Assembly (NCBI GenBank): GCA_002840685.1
Contig: PHBU01000006.1
Coordinates: 124,001-188,000, forward strand
Source of the DNA: Chloroflexi bacterium HGW-Chloroflexi-6
GTDB lineage: Bacteria > Chloroflexota > Anaerolineae > Anaerolineales > Villigracilaceae
Direction: 5' to 3'
DNA length: 64,000 bases
How positions within the stretch are numbered: the first letter of the stretch is position 1; each line of letters begins with the position of its first letter. The notes beneath the pieces are model-generated. The model had not been told where the DNA came from. It did not search any database and saw nothing but the letters and a program-made list of their open reading frames with translations. A program made the position numbers and the translations under genes. Positions 52,982 to 61,895 of this stretch are shown piece by piece.

Positions 52982-54546
52982 ACGTGATCTATCACCTGGC
53001 GCGCGCCGATTTCCTCGAGCGCACCCGGCGTTACAGCTTTCTGATCATGCTTGGGCTGGTGCTGTATCTCGGCTACCTGGTCAATATCGGCCAAATCACC
53101 TTGCGTCTCGAAACTTATCGCGGGGTTTTCAACTCGGCCTGGGTCGGCAGCATGATGACCCTGGTGGTCAACTTCCTTCTGGGTTGGTTTGGCTTCTACC
53201 TGGTCAAGAATTCCATTGCGCGCGATTACGAAACCGGCGTGGGGCAGATCATGGCAACCACGCCGCTCTCCCGCCCGGTCTATCTGCTCGGCAAGTGGCT
53301 CAGTAATTTTATGGTGCTAGATCTGCTGGTCTTGATCCTGATGCTGGCGGCGGTTGCGATGCAATTCATCCAGCGCGAAGCCCCACAGATTGACTTCTGG
53401 GCTTTGAGCGCGCCGTTTCTGTTTGTGGCCCTGCCTTTCATGGCGCTGGTTGCAGCCCTGGCGGTCTTGTTCGAGAGCATTTCGTGGCTGCGCGGCAGTT
53501 TTGGGAATGTGGTCTATTTTTTTCTCTTTATTATGGTCATCGCGATGGTTGCGATCATGTTTGGCGGGCAGATCCCGCTTCTGGATTGGCTGGGGTTTGG
53601 CGTTTTCAAAAGCAGCATGGCCATCGCCGCGCAAGCCGCCTATCCCGCCTACCAGGGCGGACTGGCCCTGAGCATGGTGCCCGCTTCGGCGGAGATTCAA
53701 CCCTTTGAGTGGGCAGGCGTAGACTGGACTCTCTCAATCATCCTGCCGCGCCTGGCGATATTCGGCCTGGCGATTGGATTGACCTTGCTCGGCGCGCTGT
53801 TCTTTGACCGTTTCGACACTTCCAGGGCGCGCCTGCGCGGCAAAAAGGCCGTCTCGGGTGTGAACGAACCAGGTCCGTCAGATGAAATGACCTCGACGAC
53901 GGCAGAATCAAACCCGACGGTTCGCCTGACCCCGCTGACAGCTGCGTCCCCACGCTTTCACTTTGGAACCTTGTTCCTGGCCGAATTGCGGCTCTTGCTC
54001 TATCGCTTGCCCTGGTGGTGGTATCTCGTTGCCGTTGGCCTGATCGCAGCCTCATTCTTTCTGCCGCTCGAAACCCTGCGCCAAAACATTTTACCCGCCG
54101 CCCTGGTCTGGCCGCTGCTGGTTTGGAGCGGGCTAGGCTACCGTGAAACCCGCCACGACACCCGCCAAATGGTTTTCTCCGCGCCGCGCCCGTTGTGGAA
54201 TCAAATCCCGGTCGCCTGGCTGGCCGGTTTCGTGGTCGCCTTGCTGATGGGCGGCGGAACCCTGGTCAGATTCGGCCTGGCCGATGAGATCGCGAGTCAA
54301 TTGTCCCTGGCGGCGGGGCTGCTCTTTATCCCCTCCCTGGCTCTGGCGCTCGGGGTCTGGACCGGCAGCAGCAAGGCCTTCGAAGTGGTCTATGTGGTTT
54401 TCTGGTATCTCGGGCTGCTGAACAAAGTTCTCGAGCTGGATTATCTCGGCTTGCACACACCGCAGAACTGGCCCGTCTACCTGCTTTTGAGCCTCGCCTT
54501 GTTCGCTCTCGCCCTGCTCGGGCGGCAGAGACAACTGAAAAGCTGA
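52978..54546 (+). CDS. ABC-2 type permease, first of a tandem pair
   Basis: The 522-residue membrane protein has about twelve hydrophobic helices in two halves separated by a hydrophilic stretch (about 285-325). It begins HLARADFLERTRRYSFLIML and has RDYETGVGQIMATTPLSRP, a conserved permease coupling segment. It resembles ABC exporters that remove peptides, drugs or lipids. It forms a pair with the next gene, which is a close paralogue, and shares the ATPase upstream. Confidence 0.88.
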   Translation: MNVIYHLARADFLERTRRYSFLIMLGLVLYLGYLVNIGQITLRLETYRGVFNSAWVGSMMTLVVNFLLGWFGFYLVKNSIARDYETGVGQIMATTPLSRPVYLLGKWLSNFMVLDLLVLILMLAAVAMQFIQREAPQIDFWALSAPFLFVALPFMALVAALAVLFESISWLRGSFGNVVYFFLFIMVIAMVAIMFGGQIPLLDWLGFGVFKSSMAIAAQAAYPAYQGGLALSMVPASAEIQPFEWAGVDWTLSIILPRLAIFGLAIGLTLLGALFFDRFDTSRARLRGKKAVSGVNEPGPSDEMTSTTAESNPTVRLTPLTAASPRFHFGTLFLAELRLLLYRLPWWWYLVAVGLIAASFFLPLETLRQNILPAALVWPLLVWSGLGYRETRHDTRQMVFSAPRPLWNQIPVAWLAGFVVALLMGGGTLVRFGLADEIASQLSLAAGLLFIPSLALALGVWTGSSKAFEVVYVVFWYLGLLNKVLELDYLGLHTPQNWPVYLLLSLALFALALLGRQRQLKS

Positions 54547-54554
54547 GAAACCGC

Positions 54555-56093
54555 ATGTACGCTCTCTATCATCTCATCCGCGCCGATTTTCTCGAGCGCA
54601 TCCGCCGGTACAGTTTTTTGATCATGCTCGGGCTGGTGGTCTGGCTGGGTTATGCCAGCGCCAGCCAGCAGATCATCCTGCGCGTCCCGCCCGATTATGT
54701 AGGCGAGATCAACTCGCATTGGATTGGCGCGCTGATGGCGATGACCGCCACGCTCTTTTTGGGCTGGTTTGGCTTTTACCTAGTCAAAGGCTCGGTGGCG
54801 CGCGATTACGAAACCGGCGTGGGGCAGATCATGGCGACCACGCCGCTGACCCGCCCGCTCTACACGCTCGGTAAGTGGCTGAGCAACTTCGCCGTTTTGG
54901 GAGTCATGCTCATAATTCTGCTGGCCGCCGGAGTGCTGATGAACCTGCTGGTCGGCGCAAGTCTCGACTTGTGGGCGCTGGCCGCCCCGACTTTGCTGAT
55001 CGCGCTACCTTGCATGGTGCTGATTGCGGCCCTGGCTGTTCTATTTGAAACCATCAGTTGGCTGCGCGGCGGCCTCGGCAACGTGGTCTACTTTTTTGTT
55101 TTCATGCTCGGCCTGATCCCCAGCATCGAGAGCAAAACCTACCAACCCCTGCTCGATTTTGCCGGGTTCCGGCTGATCGGCGACCAGATCGCCCGGGCCG
55201 CCAAAAGCGCCTACCCCGAAAGCCAGGGCGGGTTTGCCTTCTCGATCACCAGCGGCATCGAGCCACGCTATTTCCCTTACGATGGCCTCGCCTGGACGAG
55301 TGAAATTGTGCTTTATCGCTTGTTTTTCATCCTGATGGCACTGGGACTGGTGCTGCTGGCCGCCCTTTTCTTTGACCGCTTCAACCCCTCGCACCTTTCA
55401 AGGACAAAAAAGCGGGAAGCGTCCGCCCCGCAGCCTGTTGCCGTTATCGAAGCCAAGCCTGTCCCCAACCTCCACCTGACCCCGCTCGCCAGCGCCCAAT
55501 CCCGCTTCCGTTTCGACGCGCTTTTGGTGGCCGAACTGAAACTGTTCCTAAAAGGCCAACGCTGGTGGTGGTACGCCATCGCCAGCGGATTGATCGCCGC
55601 GCAACTGCTGAATGATCTGGACACCACCCGCCTGATGCTGGCTGTTGCTTGGGCCTGGCCGATCTTGATCCTGAGCGGGCTCGGCTGCCGCGAAGCCCGC
55701 CACGATACACGCCAGATTGTTTTCTGCGCTCCGCGCCCGCTCTTGAACCAACTGCCCGCCCTGTGGCTTTCGGCCTTTGCTGTTCTCGCCCTGCTGGGTT
55801 CCGGCGCTTTCATCCGCTTTCTCGCGGCTGGAGAATTTACCAGCCTGCTGGCCTGGCTGGCGGGAGCGTTGTTCATCCCCTCCCTGGCGCTGGCCCTGGG
55901 TGTGCTGACCGGCTCCGGCAAAACCTTTGAAGTCGTCTATGTTTTGTGGATGTACGGTGTGCTGCAACGCGTCCCGGCCTTTGATTTCGTCGGCACAACA
56001 CCATCAAGCCCGTGGCACATCTATGCGCTTCTGGCGCTAGTGTTGATGGTCATTGGTGTTCTTGCCAGGCAAGGACAGTTGAAAAGCCGCTAA
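54555..56093 (+). CDS. ABC-2 type permease, second of a tandem pair
   Basis: The 512-residue protein is similar to the previous permease along its length (FLERIRRYSFLIMLGLVVWL; RDYETGVGQIMATTPLTRP; ALAVLFETISWLRGGLGNVV). Tandem duplication is the simplest explanation; the two probably form a heterodimeric channel with a dimer of the single ATPase. The gene starts 8 bases after the first permease ends. No other subunit is adjacent. Confidence 0.88.
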   Translation: MYALYHLIRADFLERIRRYSFLIMLGLVVWLGYASASQQIILRVPPDYVGEINSHWIGALMAMTATLFLGWFGFYLVKGSVARDYETGVGQIMATTPLTRPLYTLGKWLSNFAVLGVMLIILLAAGVLMNLLVGASLDLWALAAPTLLIALPCMVLIAALAVLFETISWLRGGLGNVVYFFVFMLGLIPSIESKTYQPLLDFAGFRLIGDQIARAAKSAYPESQGGFAFSITSGIEPRYFPYDGLAWTSEIVLYRLFFILMALGLVLLAALFFDRFNPSHLSRTKKREASAPQPVAVIEAKPVPNLHLTPLASAQSRFRFDALLVAELKLFLKGQRWWWYAIASGLIAAQLLNDLDTTRLMLAVAWAWPILILSGLGCREARHDTRQIVFCAPRPLLNQLPALWLSAFAVLALLGSGAFIRFLAAGEFTSLLAWLAGALFIPSLALALGVLTGSGKTFEVVYVLWMYGVLQRVPAFDFVGTTPSSPWHIYALLALVLMVIGVLARQGQLKSR

Positions 56094-56149
56094 AACCACC
56101 CTCTTTAGTATCTTACAAGTGAAATTTGCACCAAATAACACAGAAAATT

Positions 56150-56258
56150 AAACACAAAGGGCACAAAGTAGCACGAAGTAAGAGCTTTTAAGGTTTTCCT
56201 TTGTGTTCCATCGTGACCTTCGTGGTTAAAAGGTTTTCTTTTCCGGCTTGTCCGGGTT
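56150..56258. repeat. Dispersed intergenic repeat (copy 2)
   Basis: It shares with 12333-12377 the segment CGTGACCTTCGTGGTTA and the end TTCCGGCTTGTCCGGGT, and like copy 1 it contains complementary arms (CACAAAGGGCAC and its complement-like CCTTTGTGTTCC). No protein is encoded. Confidence 0.55.
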
Positions 56259-56274
56259 AGGGATTGAGATAGCT

Positions 56275-57108
56275 ATGTCCAAACTGATACTCATCGAAGG
56301 CATTCCCGGTTCGGGAAAAACCAGCACTGCCCGTTTTGTCTGCGACCGGTTGGCGCAACAAGGTCAACAACCGGCCCTGTTCCTGGAAGGCGACTGGAAC
56401 CACCCGGCAGACTATGAATCTGTGGCCTGTCTCGAGCAAAGCGAATACGCCGGGTTACAAGAGCAATTTCCAACCTGCCTAGATTTCCTATCTCAACATG
56501 CCGAACTGAAAAATGGCGAATGGTTTTTCAGTTACCGAAAAATGCAGCACGAAAACCCTGAACAGGCTCCAGACGCATTGTTCGAAGCCCTGGCGCATTT
56601 TGAAATTTATGACTTGCCCGCCGAAAAACATCAACGCCTGATGCGCCAGAGCTGGCGAAACTTTGCTGGCCGCGCGCTTGACGATGATTTCACTTATGTT
56701 TTTGAGTGTTGTTTTCTGCAAAACCCGACCACCACCTTGCTGGCGCGTCATAATTTACCCGTCGAGGCTATTTATCAGCATGTTCGGGCGCTGGCAGATG
56801 CCATCCAGCCGCTCCAACCGCGATTGATCTACCTCGCACCGCAAAACCCCCGCGCAGCCCTTGAACACGTCCGCGCGGAGCGCCCAAAAGAATGGGCCGA
56901 TTATGTCACCGGGTATCTGACCGGGCAGGAATTTGGCAAAGCACACGGGTTGAACGGTTTCGAGGGTGTCATCCAATTCTATGAAATGCGCCAAAAACTG
57001 GAAGTTCAGCTTCTACGCGATCTGCCTTTTCAATCCTTGATGCTTGAACACTCCGGCAAAGAATGGCCGCGCTGCAACGATGAAATCAGCACGTTTATCA
57101 ACGCCTAG
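56275..57108 (+). CDS. P-loop kinase-like protein
   Basis: The 277-residue protein starts with Walker A IEGIPGSGKTSTARFV as in small-molecule or nucleoside kinases, then LFLEGDWNHPADYES and FECCFLQNPTTTLL (Walker-B-like region near 140-150). The rest is helical with no assigned domain. Its substrate is unknown. I chose ATG 56275, since the frame only extends to a TTG at 56248 within the repeat. Confidence 0.65.
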   Translation: MSKLILIEGIPGSGKTSTARFVCDRLAQQGQQPALFLEGDWNHPADYESVACLEQSEYAGLQEQFPTCLDFLSQHAELKNGEWFFSYRKMQHENPEQAPDALFEALAHFEIYDLPAEKHQRLMRQSWRNFAGRALDDDFTYVFECCFLQNPTTTLLARHNLPVEAIYQHVRALADAIQPLQPRLIYLAPQNPRAALEHVRAERPKEWADYVTGYLTGQEFGKAHGLNGFEGVIQFYEMRQKLEVQLLRDLPFQSLMLEHSGKEWPRCNDEISTFINA

Positions 57109-57112
57109 ATTG

Positions 57113-57142
57113 CACCTGACCAGGTAAAACTCGAGAGTTTTT
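57113..57142 (+). repeat. Partial repeat element E6
   Basis: CACCTGACCAG (second half of the 17-mer) followed by a shorter hairpin AAAACTC / GAGTTTT and T residues, directly after the kinase-like gene. Confidence 0.6.
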
Positions 57143-57198
57143 AATTCTATCCGCGTTATCATGGCGCTAATAGTTAATAAACAAAAAGGAAGGCAAAA

Positions 57199-58125
57199 AT
57201 GAGTATCCAAAGTGAACTTTTATATTTCATGATGAAAAATCGTCATCTGTTCCGGTTGCGGTTGAAACAGGAAACCTGGGACGAGAACACCTCCATCCCG
57301 GCTTTTCGCACACTTTGCGAAGAATCCAACCGCAAAATGGAAGACAAACTCCCCGCCGGCCTGAAGGTTGAAGCATTTAAACTGGCCGAGATGAACGCCG
57401 AATGGCTGATCCCGGCCGGGGCAAATAAAAACAAGGTGATTTTCTACACCATCGGCGGCGGTTACATCAGCGGAACGTGCAACGACCACCGCACCCTGGT
57501 TGCCAAAGTGGCCCAGGCCAGCGGCATCACCGTCCTGATGTTTGACCACCGTCTGGCCCCCGAAAATCCATACCCCGCAGCACTCGATGATTCGGTTACA
57601 GCCTATCGCTGGCTGTTGGAACAAGGCACCCTGCCCGAAAATATCGTCATCATGGGCGAATCAGCGGGCGGCGGGTTGTGCCTGGCGACTTTGCTGGCGG
57701 TGCGAGACCAGGGTTTGCCGCTCCCCGCAGGAGCCGTGGCGCTCTCTCCCTGGACAGACCTGACACTGAGCGGTGAATCGTACCGCACTCGGGCCAGGGT
57801 CTGCATCTCGCCGCCCGGCATGTCTCAGGTTTGCAGCAAATACTACATCGGCGAACATGACGCTACCGACCCCTGGATTTCTCCGCTTTACGGCGACCTG
57901 CGAGGCTTGCCGCCGCTCTTCATTAATGTGGGCGATTACGAAACCATGCGCGACGATTCTGTCCGCTTTGCCGCCAAAGCCAAAACCGCCGGTGTGGATA
58001 CCACCCTGGTCGTTGGCGAAAAAATGATCCACTGCTACCCGCTGATGGCTGGCATGTTCCCCGAGGCAACTCAGGCTCTGAACGAAGTTTGTCGCTTCAT
58101 CCGCAAGCAACTGCAAATTGTTTAG
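57199..58125 (+). CDS. Alpha/beta hydrolase of the HSL family
   Basis: The 308-residue protein has the oxyanion segment IGGGYISGTCNDH in place of HGGG, the nucleophile elbow GESAGGGLC, Asp in GDYETMRDD and His in MIHCYPLMAG. It is a cytoplasmic esterase/lipase of the hormone-sensitive-lipase family. AAGGAAGG lies 6-8 bases before the ATG. The natural substrate is unknown. Confidence 0.9.
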   Translation: MSIQSELLYFMMKNRHLFRLRLKQETWDENTSIPAFRTLCEESNRKMEDKLPAGLKVEAFKLAEMNAEWLIPAGANKNKVIFYTIGGGYISGTCNDHRTLVAKVAQASGITVLMFDHRLAPENPYPAALDDSVTAYRWLLEQGTLPENIVIMGESAGGGLCLATLLAVRDQGLPLPAGAVALSPWTDLTLSGESYRTRARVCISPPGMSQVCSKYYIGEHDATDPWISPLYGDLRGLPPLFINVGDYETMRDDSVRFAAKAKTAGVDTTLVVGEKMIHCYPLMAGMFPEATQALNEVCRFIRKQLQIV

Positions 58126-58186
58126 AACAACTATCCATATGGCCGCTGCGCAATAAAAAAACCAAACATAAAAAGGAGTCACACAA

Positions 58187-59107
58187 ATGAAAAACTTACA
58201 GGTTTATATAATCCCACTGATGATCGTTTTTCTGCTGGCCGCCTGTACCCCGGCAGCAACCGCTACCCCAGTTCCGACCAATACACCGCTTCCCCCAACC
58301 ATCACGCCGGCGCCGACGATTGCTCCACTGGATATACAGCGGACATTAACTGTCGGCGATATGGAGCGGAGCTATTTCATTCACATCCCCGAGGGTCTGA
58401 CCAGCCAGCAGGCGCTGCCGCTTGTATTCGTTTTCCACGGCTATCAGGAATCCGGCACAAGCGCCCGCAATTACACCGGCTTCGATCAGATCGCCGATGA
58501 GAACGGCTTCATCGTTGTTTATCCGAACGGCAGTGGTTCATCCAGTGCGCGCTCCTGGAACGCCAGCGGCTGCTGCGGATATGCTTTGCAAAATGAAGTT
58601 GACGAACCCGCCTTCGTGCGCGCCATCATCGCCGACGTCGAGACGCTCTTGAGCGTGGACCCCAAACGGATCTATGCAACCGGGTTTTCCAATGGCGCCC
58701 TGCTCTCTTACCGCCTGGCCTGTGAAATGTCGGATACCTTTGCAGCCGTTGCTCCGGCAGGCGGGGTGCTGATGTATGAGCCGTGTGCCCCGCAGCAGCC
58801 TGTCTCTTTGATGCATGTGCATGGCATGCAAGACAGCGTTGTCCCGTTTGAAGGCGGCGGCTCCGGCATCCAGTTCCCACCCGTTGAAGAAGGCCTGAAC
58901 ACATGGGTAACCCTGGACGGGTGCAGTGGCGAAGCACAGACAGAACAGGATGGGATTTTGACTCACACCACTTACGGTGTTTGCAAGCCAGGCATTTCAG
59001 TCGAGCTTTATGCGATTGATGGCATCGGTCACAGTTGGCCTTCACAGTATGTTATTCCGATCTCCCAAACCGTTTGGGAGTTCTTCGCCGCGCATCCCAA
59101 GCCGTAA
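58187..59107 (+). CDS. Secreted esterase, PHB depolymerase/LpqC-like lipoprotein
   Basis: The 306-residue protein has a lipobox (IVFLLAAC), a Thr/Pro linker to about 45 and an esterase domain with FHGYQESG, nucleophile GFSNGALLS, Asp in HGMQDSVVPF and His in GIGHSWPS. The cysteines in GCCGYA and ACEMS may form disulfides. Family members cleave esters of phenolic acids or polyhydroxybutyrate. AAGGAG lies 8 bases upstream. Confidence 0.88.
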   Translation: MKNLQVYIIPLMIVFLLAACTPAATATPVPTNTPLPPTITPAPTIAPLDIQRTLTVGDMERSYFIHIPEGLTSQQALPLVFVFHGYQESGTSARNYTGFDQIADENGFIVVYPNGSGSSSARSWNASGCCGYALQNEVDEPAFVRAIIADVETLLSVDPKRIYATGFSNGALLSYRLACEMSDTFAAVAPAGGVLMYEPCAPQQPVSLMHVHGMQDSVVPFEGGGSGIQFPPVEEGLNTWVTLDGCSGEAQTEQDGILTHTTYGVCKPGISVELYAIDGIGHSWPSQYVIPISQTVWEFFAAHPKP

Positions 59108-59165
59108 GGACATTGTAGAAAAACTGATCCAAAGGTTTCGCACTTGTTGATGGGAGAAGCACAAA

Positions 59166-59450
59166 ATGAAAATCCTTGCGCTTGAACATGAACTCGATGG
59201 CGCAACGCCAGAGAAATTCCAGCAGCTTGCTCGCGCCGAAGCCGCCCAGGCCTGGGAGTTGTACCAGCAGGGCATCCTCCGCGATCTCTACTTTCGCGCT
59301 GACCGCCACGAGACAGTATTGGTGCTCGAATCGCAGGATGTCGAATCGGCGCGCCAGGTTCTGGAAACTTTACCCCTGGTAAAACATGGACTGATCACTT
59401 TTGAGCTGATCCCGCTGGTGGCTTACCCGGGCTTTGCGCGCTTGTTCTAG
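59166..59450 (+). CDS. Small ferredoxin-like fold protein (YciI/muconolactone isomerase-like)
   Basis: The 94-residue protein has the alpha/beta pattern of a dimeric ferredoxin-like fold: MKILALEHEL, QAWELYQQGILRDLYFRADR, TVLVLESQDVESARQVLETL and FELIPLVAYPGFARLF. Similar small proteins are of unknown function. GGGAGAAG precedes the ATG. It is followed by element E4. Confidence 0.7.
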   Translation: MKILALEHELDGATPEKFQQLARAEAAQAWELYQQGILRDLYFRADRHETVLVLESQDVESARQVLETLPLVKHGLITFELIPLVAYPGFARLF

Positions 59451-59464
59451 TGCCGGCACAAGAG

Positions 59465-59514
59465 CCTGTCCACCTGACCAGTTTAAAACTCCCCCAGCGG
59501 CGGGGGAGTTTTAA
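59465..59514 (+). repeat. Repeat element E4
   Basis: CCTGTCCACCTGACCAG (59465-59481, identical to E1) and hairpin TTAAAACTCCCCC / GGGGGAGTTTTAA (59483-59514), 15 bases after the preceding stop. Confidence 0.9.
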
Positions 59515-59567
59515 ATTACCGCCAATTATCATTTAAACAATCAACATTACAAAAAACCGGAGAAACC

Positions 59568-60440
59568 ATGAAATCTCAACCTGCCCTGAAGTGGCTCATT
59601 CCGCCTATTTTTGTGCTTGCTCTGATCGCCGCAAGTTTTGGGTTATTCGACCCAACCCCCGGCGAACCATTCCCGTACACCAACCACCGCGGAGAAACCG
59701 TCACGATCAACGGCAGCGGACTGTATTTTTACGATACGGTAAGTTCCGCAGCCCAAATGCAAGGCAACGACCTGATTACGCTGATCGTCGGGTTACCCTT
59801 GCTGGCCTTCTCCGCCCTTTGGGCTTCTCGCGGCTCCCTGCGCGGACGGCTGCTCCTGACTGGCACGCTCGGCTTTTTTCTGTACACCTACCTGTCCATG
59901 TCCACGCTGACCTCGTACAACCATTTGTTCCTGGTCTATGTGGCGCTGTTCACTCTCAGCCTGTTTGCCTTCATTTTAAGCATGATGTCGTTTGACCTTA
60001 TCAGCCTGCCCGGGCATTTCTCACAGAAACTGCCACGCGCCTGGATTGCGGGTTTGGAATTTGTGGTAGCCGCCTTCCTCGGCCTGGCCTGGCTGGCGCG
60101 TATCATCACACCGCTCTCCCAGAACCAGACTCCTGCCCTGGAAAACACCACCACACTGGTCATCCAATTCATGGATTTGGGCTTGATCGTACCAATGGCG
60201 GTTCTGGCTGGCATCCTGCTCTTGCGCCGCAACGCGTGGGGTTACCTGCTGTCTTCCGTATTTGTGCTAAAAGCCATTACATTAGGGTTGGCGGTCAGTG
60301 TCATGAGCATCAACATGTCGCTAAAGGGCGTGCCTGACAGCCTGACCATCGTGGTTCCCTTCCTGGTCATCACAGCTGTGAACCTGGTAATGGCCGTCTT
60401 GCTGCTCAAAAACGTAAATCAGAGAACGATCCTTGCCTAG
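59568..60440 (+). CDS. Multi-spanning membrane protein of unknown function
   Basis: The 290-residue protein has about seven hydrophobic helices spread from residue 10 to the end, and an external loop near 30-65 with NHRGETVTINGSGLYFYD. I recognise no family. It stands just upstream of a SRPBCC-like gene (12-base gap) and may share its transcript. Confidence 0.7.
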   Translation: MKSQPALKWLIPPIFVLALIAASFGLFDPTPGEPFPYTNHRGETVTINGSGLYFYDTVSSAAQMQGNDLITLIVGLPLLAFSALWASRGSLRGRLLLTGTLGFFLYTYLSMSTLTSYNHLFLVYVALFTLSLFAFILSMMSFDLISLPGHFSQKLPRAWIAGLEFVVAAFLGLAWLARIITPLSQNQTPALENTTTLVIQFMDLGLIVPMAVLAGILLLRRNAWGYLLSSVFVLKAITLGLAVSVMSINMSLKGVPDSLTIVVPFLVITAVNLVMAVLLLKNVNQRTILA

Positions 60441-60452
60441 GAGAACAAAACC

Positions 60453-61082
60453 ATGAAAAAATTCCTAAAATTCATCGCCATTTTTGCCGGGCTGGTTGCC
60501 CTGGTTGTCATCACCGCCGTTCTACTCACGCCCTGGATGGATCGTTGGGGCGCAACCGATGCCGAGATCCAGGCCACTTTCCCAGGTGATGAACTTGTTA
60601 AGAACCCAGCCAGTTTTCTCAACCGCGCCATTACCATCCAGGCCCAACCAGAACAAATCTACCCCTGGCTTTTGCAAATCGGGGCAGACAAGGGTGGCTG
60701 GTACAGCTACGACTGGCTTGAAACCCTGGCGAACTGCCCCAATACCAACGCCGACCGCATCCACGATGAATGGCAGGGATTGACGGTGGGCGACGAGGTC
60801 AAAATGTGCCCTGGAGAATTTGCTCCGCCGCCCTACATCGTTGCCCAGCTCCACCCCAATCGGGCGATCATCATGGGTCACCAGGAAAACGGGGAATGGG
60901 TTGACCTGTACCAATTCGTTCTCATCCCACAAAACGACGGTTCCACCCGCCTCGTTCTGCGGACCCGGACCATGATGATCGGCGGCATCTGGGACGTTGT
61001 TCACCCGATCGCTTTCATCATGGAACAACGTATGCTCCGCACCGTCAAAGAACGCGCAGAAATATTGGCGCAAGGAGAATAA
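60453..61082 (+). CDS. SRPBCC-fold membrane-anchored protein
   Basis: One N-terminal helix (about 5-25) precedes a domain of about 170 residues with the START/Bet v 1-like pattern: NRAITIQAQPEQIYPWLLQI, GGWYSYDWLE, VGDEVKMCPG and a final long helix after RTRTMMIGGIWD. Such domains bind hydrophobic ligands. The ligand is unknown. The next gene starts 3 bases after its stop. Confidence 0.78.
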   Translation: MKKFLKFIAIFAGLVALVVITAVLLTPWMDRWGATDAEIQATFPGDELVKNPASFLNRAITIQAQPEQIYPWLLQIGADKGGWYSYDWLETLANCPNTNADRIHDEWQGLTVGDEVKMCPGEFAPPPYIVAQLHPNRAIIMGHQENGEWVDLYQFVLIPQNDGSTRLVLRTRTMMIGGIWDVVHPIAFIMEQRMLRTVKERAEILAQGE

Positions 61083-61085
61083 GAT

Positions 61086-61814
61086 ATGGCAAACACCAAG
61101 CCTGCCCTGCCCTGGCTAATGTTGATTTCCCGCTCGGTGTTATTCATCAGCGCCCAGGCACTCATCGCCATCTTCCTGTACTTAAACGGAACCAACGAAG
61201 CCTGGGCCGAATCTGCCCGCTGGTGGATTTTCTTCCCGATCCTGGCCAATCTGGCATCTATCGCCCTGTTGGTATTGGTTTTCCGCATCGAAGGAAAACG
61301 TTTTTTCGACATTCTGCGCTTTTCAGGCGAGACCGTCAAAACCGACCTGATCTGGTTTTTCGGCTCCAGCCTGATCGGCCTGCCCCTCGCGGCCGCTCCG
61401 ATGAATTTTCTGGGGACAGCCATCTTCGGCGACCCGATGATCCCGATCAATATGCTTTTTCGCTCCATCCCAAGCTGGGCGCTGATACTCGGAATTCTCT
61501 TTCCGCTAACCATCGGCCTGGCAGAACTGCCAACCTACTTTGGCTACGTCATGCCGCGCCTGTTCAGTGAAAAGGCCAGCCCGGCCCCCGGATGGCTCGG
61601 TTTTCTGGTTGCCGCACTCTTTCTTGGCCTACAACATTGCTTTCTGCCCTTCATCGCCGATGGCAACTACCTGCTCTGGCGCGGATTGATGTACCTGCCC
61701 TTTGCTCTCTACGCCGGGCTGATGATCAAACTACGCCCCAGCCTGCTCCCGTACTTCGCCGTTGTCCATACCCTGATGGATTTTTCTGCGCTGAGCGTTT
61801 ACCTGATGATCTAA
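61086..61814 (+). CDS. CPBP-like membrane protein without the catalytic motif
   Basis: The 242-residue protein has about seven hydrophobic helices and the general CPBP layout, but the first motif reads AELPTYFGYVMPRL where EExxxR is expected, so the Arg and second Glu are missing. LQHCFLPF and VVHTLMDFS stand at the positions of the second and third motifs. It may be a non-proteolytic relative. It follows the SRPBCC gene and precedes element E5. Confidence 0.65.
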   Translation: MANTKPALPWLMLISRSVLFISAQALIAIFLYLNGTNEAWAESARWWIFFPILANLASIALLVLVFRIEGKRFFDILRFSGETVKTDLIWFFGSSLIGLPLAAAPMNFLGTAIFGDPMIPINMLFRSIPSWALILGILFPLTIGLAELPTYFGYVMPRLFSEKASPAPGWLGFLVAALFLGLQHCFLPFIADGNYLLWRGLMYLPFALYAGLMIKLRPSLLPYFAVVHTLMDFSALSVYLMI

Positions 61815-61821
61815 TGACAGA

Positions 61822-61872
61822 CCTGTCCACTTGACCAGGGTAAGACTCCCCCACAGATGGGGGAGTCTTTTG
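61822..61872 (+). repeat. Repeat element E5
   Basis: CCTGTCCACTTGACCAG (61822-61838) followed by hairpin AAGACTCCCCC / GGGGGAGTCTT and T residues. Confidence 0.88.
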
Positions 61873-61895
61873 TTTTCAGCGGTTATCATGGAACT

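Noticed and set aside
49601..61872. CRISPR-like array formed by the repeated elements
   Set aside because: The copies are kilobases apart, each follows a gene end and contains a terminator hairpin; there are no regular spacers or cas genes.
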